DNA from: CAVURW01 sp963743595
GTDB lineage: Bacteria > Verrucomicrobiota > Verrucomicrobiia > Methylacidiphilales > UBA1321
Direction of reading: 5' to 3'
Assembly (NCBI GenBank): GCA_963743595.1
Contig: CAVURW010000040.1
Location: forward strand, 1 to 16,264
Length of the DNA: 16,264 nt
Part shown: positions 14,587 through 16,264 of the stretch, piece by piece
Layout: each line of letters starts with the position of its first letter
Numbering within the stretch: the first letter of the stretch is position 1
Notes under the pieces: model-generated
Database searches by the model: none
What the model was told of the DNA's origin: nothing
Seen by the model: only the letters and a program-made list of their open reading frames with translations
Made by a program: the position numbers and the translations under genes

Positions 14587-15695
14587 CAAACCGAAAGATG
14601 ATTCCATGGGCGAAACCCCATTTCTGGGGAAAGGAGCGCGAGTACGTGGCCGATGCCCTGGAATCGACCTGGATTTCTGGGGGCGCCTACGTCGACCGAC
14701 TGGAGAGTGACGTGGCGGCGTATTGCGCCGTTTCCCACGCCTTGGCGGTCGCGAATGGAACGGCCGCGCTTCACCTGGCTTTTCTGGCGCTGAATCTGAA
14801 GGCGGGCGATGAGATCATTGTCCCCGGTTTTGGCTATCAAGCGGCTGCGAATATCGCCCTCCATTTCGGGGCCAAACCGGTCTTCGCGGAGGTCGATGCC
14901 GCGACGTGGTGCATGGACGTCTCCAGCGTGGAGCGGCTGATTTCGCCGCTCACCCGATTCGTCGTGCCTGTTCACACCTACGGAAATGCGTGTGATATGG
15001 ATGCCATTCTGGCGCTGTGCCGGGATCGAAACATTCCTGTCGTGGAAGATGCCGCCGAATCGTTTGGCACGAAGTATAAGGGTCGGCAAACCGGGACGAT
15101 GGGGGATCTGGGCACGCTCAGTTTTCAGGCGACGAAGACCCTCACGACCGGAGAAGGTGGCATGGTTCTCACCGAGCGACCGGAGTTTGTGGAGTCCGTA
15201 AAGCTCTATCGGAGCCACGGGATGCTGCGGACGCGGTATTGGCACGAGGTGGCTGGCCTTAATTTTCGGTTAACGAACATGCAGGCTGCCATCGGGTGTG
15301 CGCAGCTCGAACAAATTGACAAAATTCGCGCGGAACGTGACCGGATGAATCGAGTTTATCGACACTGTTTGGCTGATCAGCCGGGGATTACGCTCCAAGT
15401 TTTTCTTCCGGATGTCGACGCATTGGTCTGGGCGATTGGCGTGAAGTTAGACGATCGCGATTTTCCGCAAGGCCGCGATGCCGTTATGGCGCAATTGACG
15501 GAAGAGGGAATTGAATCGCGCCCCGGTTTTTATTCGGCCAGCGCGATGCCGCATCTCTATGGGAAGGACCACGAAATTCCCGTTTGCGACGCGCTCAGCA
15601 CCCACGTGATTAGTCTGCCGAGTTTTCCCGAACTTCGTGACGAAGAAATTGCTCAGATTTGCGAGGCATTACTGAAATTGCGTAAGAACTCATGA
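14583..15695 (+). CDS. DegT/DnrJ/EryC1/StrS sugar aminotransferase
   Basis: A 370-aa PLP-dependent enzyme that turns a keto-sugar nucleotide into an amino sugar using glutamate. Typical motifs: TWISGGAYVDRLE near the start, ANGTAALHLAFLAL (57-70, phosphate binding), PVHTYGNACDMDAI, VVEDAAES (Asp156 holds the PLP pyridine nitrogen), and Lys185 in SFQATKTLTTGEGG, which forms the Schiff base. The GFGYQAAANIALHFGA and LNFRLTNMQAAIG segments resemble GDP-perosamine or UDP-4-amino-sugar synthases, but the exact substrate cannot be read from sequence. Length is normal for the family. It overlaps the GNAT gene by 4 nt and precedes a glycosyltransferase, a common order in O-antigen, capsule or flagellin-glycan clusters. 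Confidence 0.93.
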   Translation: MTNRKMIPWAKPHFWGKEREYVADALESTWISGGAYVDRLESDVAAYCAVSHALAVANGTAALHLAFLALNLKAGDEIIVPGFGYQAAANIALHFGAKPVFAEVDAATWCMDVSSVERLISPLTRFVVPVHTYGNACDMDAILALCRDRNIPVVEDAAESFGTKYKGRQTGTMGDLGTLSFQATKTLTTGEGGMVLTERPEFVESVKLYRSHGMLRTRYWHEVAGLNFRLTNMQAAIGCAQLEQIDKIRAERDRMNRVYRHCLADQPGITLQVFLPDVDALVWAIGVKLDDRDFPQGRDAVMAQLTEEGIESRPGFYSASAMPHLYGKDHEIPVCDALSTHVISLPSFPELRDEEIAQICEALLKLRKNS

Positions 15696-15741
15696 TTCTC
15701 ATCGACGCTGGCGGGCAAATGTGTAGCTCTGGAGGTTCGCA

Positions 15742-16264
15742 TGAAGGTCTCCGTGATTTTGCCCACCTATAATGAATCTGGGAACATTGTCGCCCTGGTT
15801 CGTAAGATTCTGGAGCTTTTACCGGCCAGTTATGAGCCCGAAATCTTGGTGGTGGACGATAACAGTCCCGATGGCACGCATAAACTGGTCGAAGAGACCT
15901 TTCGAGGGGATCCGCGCGTCCGCCCGATCCTCCGCACGAGCAATCGCGGTTTAGCGAACTCCATTCGCACCGGAATTGAGCAATCGACCGGCGAACAAAT
16001 CGTGATTATGGACACCGATTTCACGCACGATCCCCGCGAGGTTCCGCGCCTGCTGCACGTCGGGCAGATCTACGATATCGTTATCGGTTCGCGCTTTTGT
16101 GCAGGGGGCTCGATGCAGGATAACACGCACTATTACGCCAGTCTGGCGTACAATTGGATGTTGCGAATTATTTTGCGAACGCAGGTGCAAGATAACCTGG
16201 GTGGCTTCTTTACCATTCCCCGAAAAGTGATGAATACCCTTCCTCTCGACGCGATCTTTTTCGG
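15742..16264 (+). CDS. GT2 glycosyltransferase, DPM1/polyprenyl-phosphate type (3' end cut)
   Basis: This gene runs off the window; 174 codons are visible. The start is firm: GGAGG at 15732-15736 lies 5 nt before ATG 15742. It begins with the GT2 signature VSVILPTYNESGNI, then ILVVDDNSPDGT (Asp39-Asp40), NRGLANSIRTGI, and the metal-binding MDTDFTHDP (Asp91, Asp93). GSRFCAGG matches the GSRYxxGG of dolichol/polyprenyl-phosphate mannose synthases, so it probably moves a sugar from a nucleotide donor to a lipid carrier. DNLGGFFTIPRK follows as in that group. Whether a C-terminal membrane domain is present is outside the window. Same strand and close to the aminotransferase (46-nt gap), so co-transcription is likely. 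Confidence 0.9.

Noticed and set aside
14499..15245. Minus-strand frame of 248 codons
   Set aside because: Antisense shadow of the high-GC aminotransferase gene.
15692..15772. 26-codon frame overlapping the aminotransferase stop
   Set aside because: Overlaps the well-supported glycosyltransferase start and its ribosome site; no evidence that it is expressed.

Overview
The window looks like a chromosomal segment of a Gram-negative bacterium, most likely of the Verrucomicrobiota or a related PVC lineage. This is an inference from gene content and not from any marker gene. The pointers are a tyrosine integrase with Asn at the usual catalytic His position, a CreD-type membrane protein, a GH71/99-like secreted glycosidase with a PA14 domain, several Sec-type signal peptides, and mostly weak Shine-Dalgarno sites. 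No rRNA, tRNA or CRISPR array is visible. Base composition changes along the window: the first ~1 kb and the 5.1-8.4 kb operon look clearly lower in GC than the sugar-biosynthesis genes at the right end.

Left accessory region (1-2836). A startless C-terminal fragment rich in glycine (776-1018, minus) overlaps, through ATGGTGA, a small two-helix membrane protein (132-782). The layout resembles a toxin-tip/immunity pair. The fragment ends abruptly next to a compact recombination module: an excisionase-like HTH gene with an in-frame TAA (1031-1270), a coupled second HTH gene with a strong Shine-Dalgarno (1267-1596), and a convergent tyrosine recombinase (1655-2836, minus). This looks like a small mobile element or its remnant.

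Middle (2967-10915). A secreted GH71/99-like enzyme with a beta-rich N-domain and a PA14 domain is followed, convergently, by a tight minus-strand operon of three exported proteins of unknown role. These are a TolB/CsgG-like N-domain protein, a low-complexity protein with a beta-rich C-terminus, and a TPR protein. Upstream of them is a cytoplasmic LRV-type helical repeat protein. A divergent plus-strand gene (9571-10915) is broken by several frameshifts.

Right (10918-16264). A 732-codon reading frame encodes a membrane module with an internal repeat, joined in frame to a complete CreD. The most striking signal in the window is here. The palindrome CTTTG-N5-CAAAG, followed at the same distance by a TTGAC-type -35 box, occurs just upstream of the ORF and again inside it, directly before a Met that would start a normal-length 458-aa CreD. 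A third copy overlaps that internal -10 and start. The original creD control region therefore appears to be embedded in coding sequence, either as an in-frame gene fusion or as a still active internal promoter. Next come a His/Met/Gly-rich Spy-like periplasmic protein with a clear terminator, and a plus-strand cluster of GNAT acetyltransferase, DegT/DnrJ aminotransferase and DPM1-like glycosyltransferase (cut by the window edge). That cluster probably makes and transfers an N-acylated amino sugar for a surface glycan.
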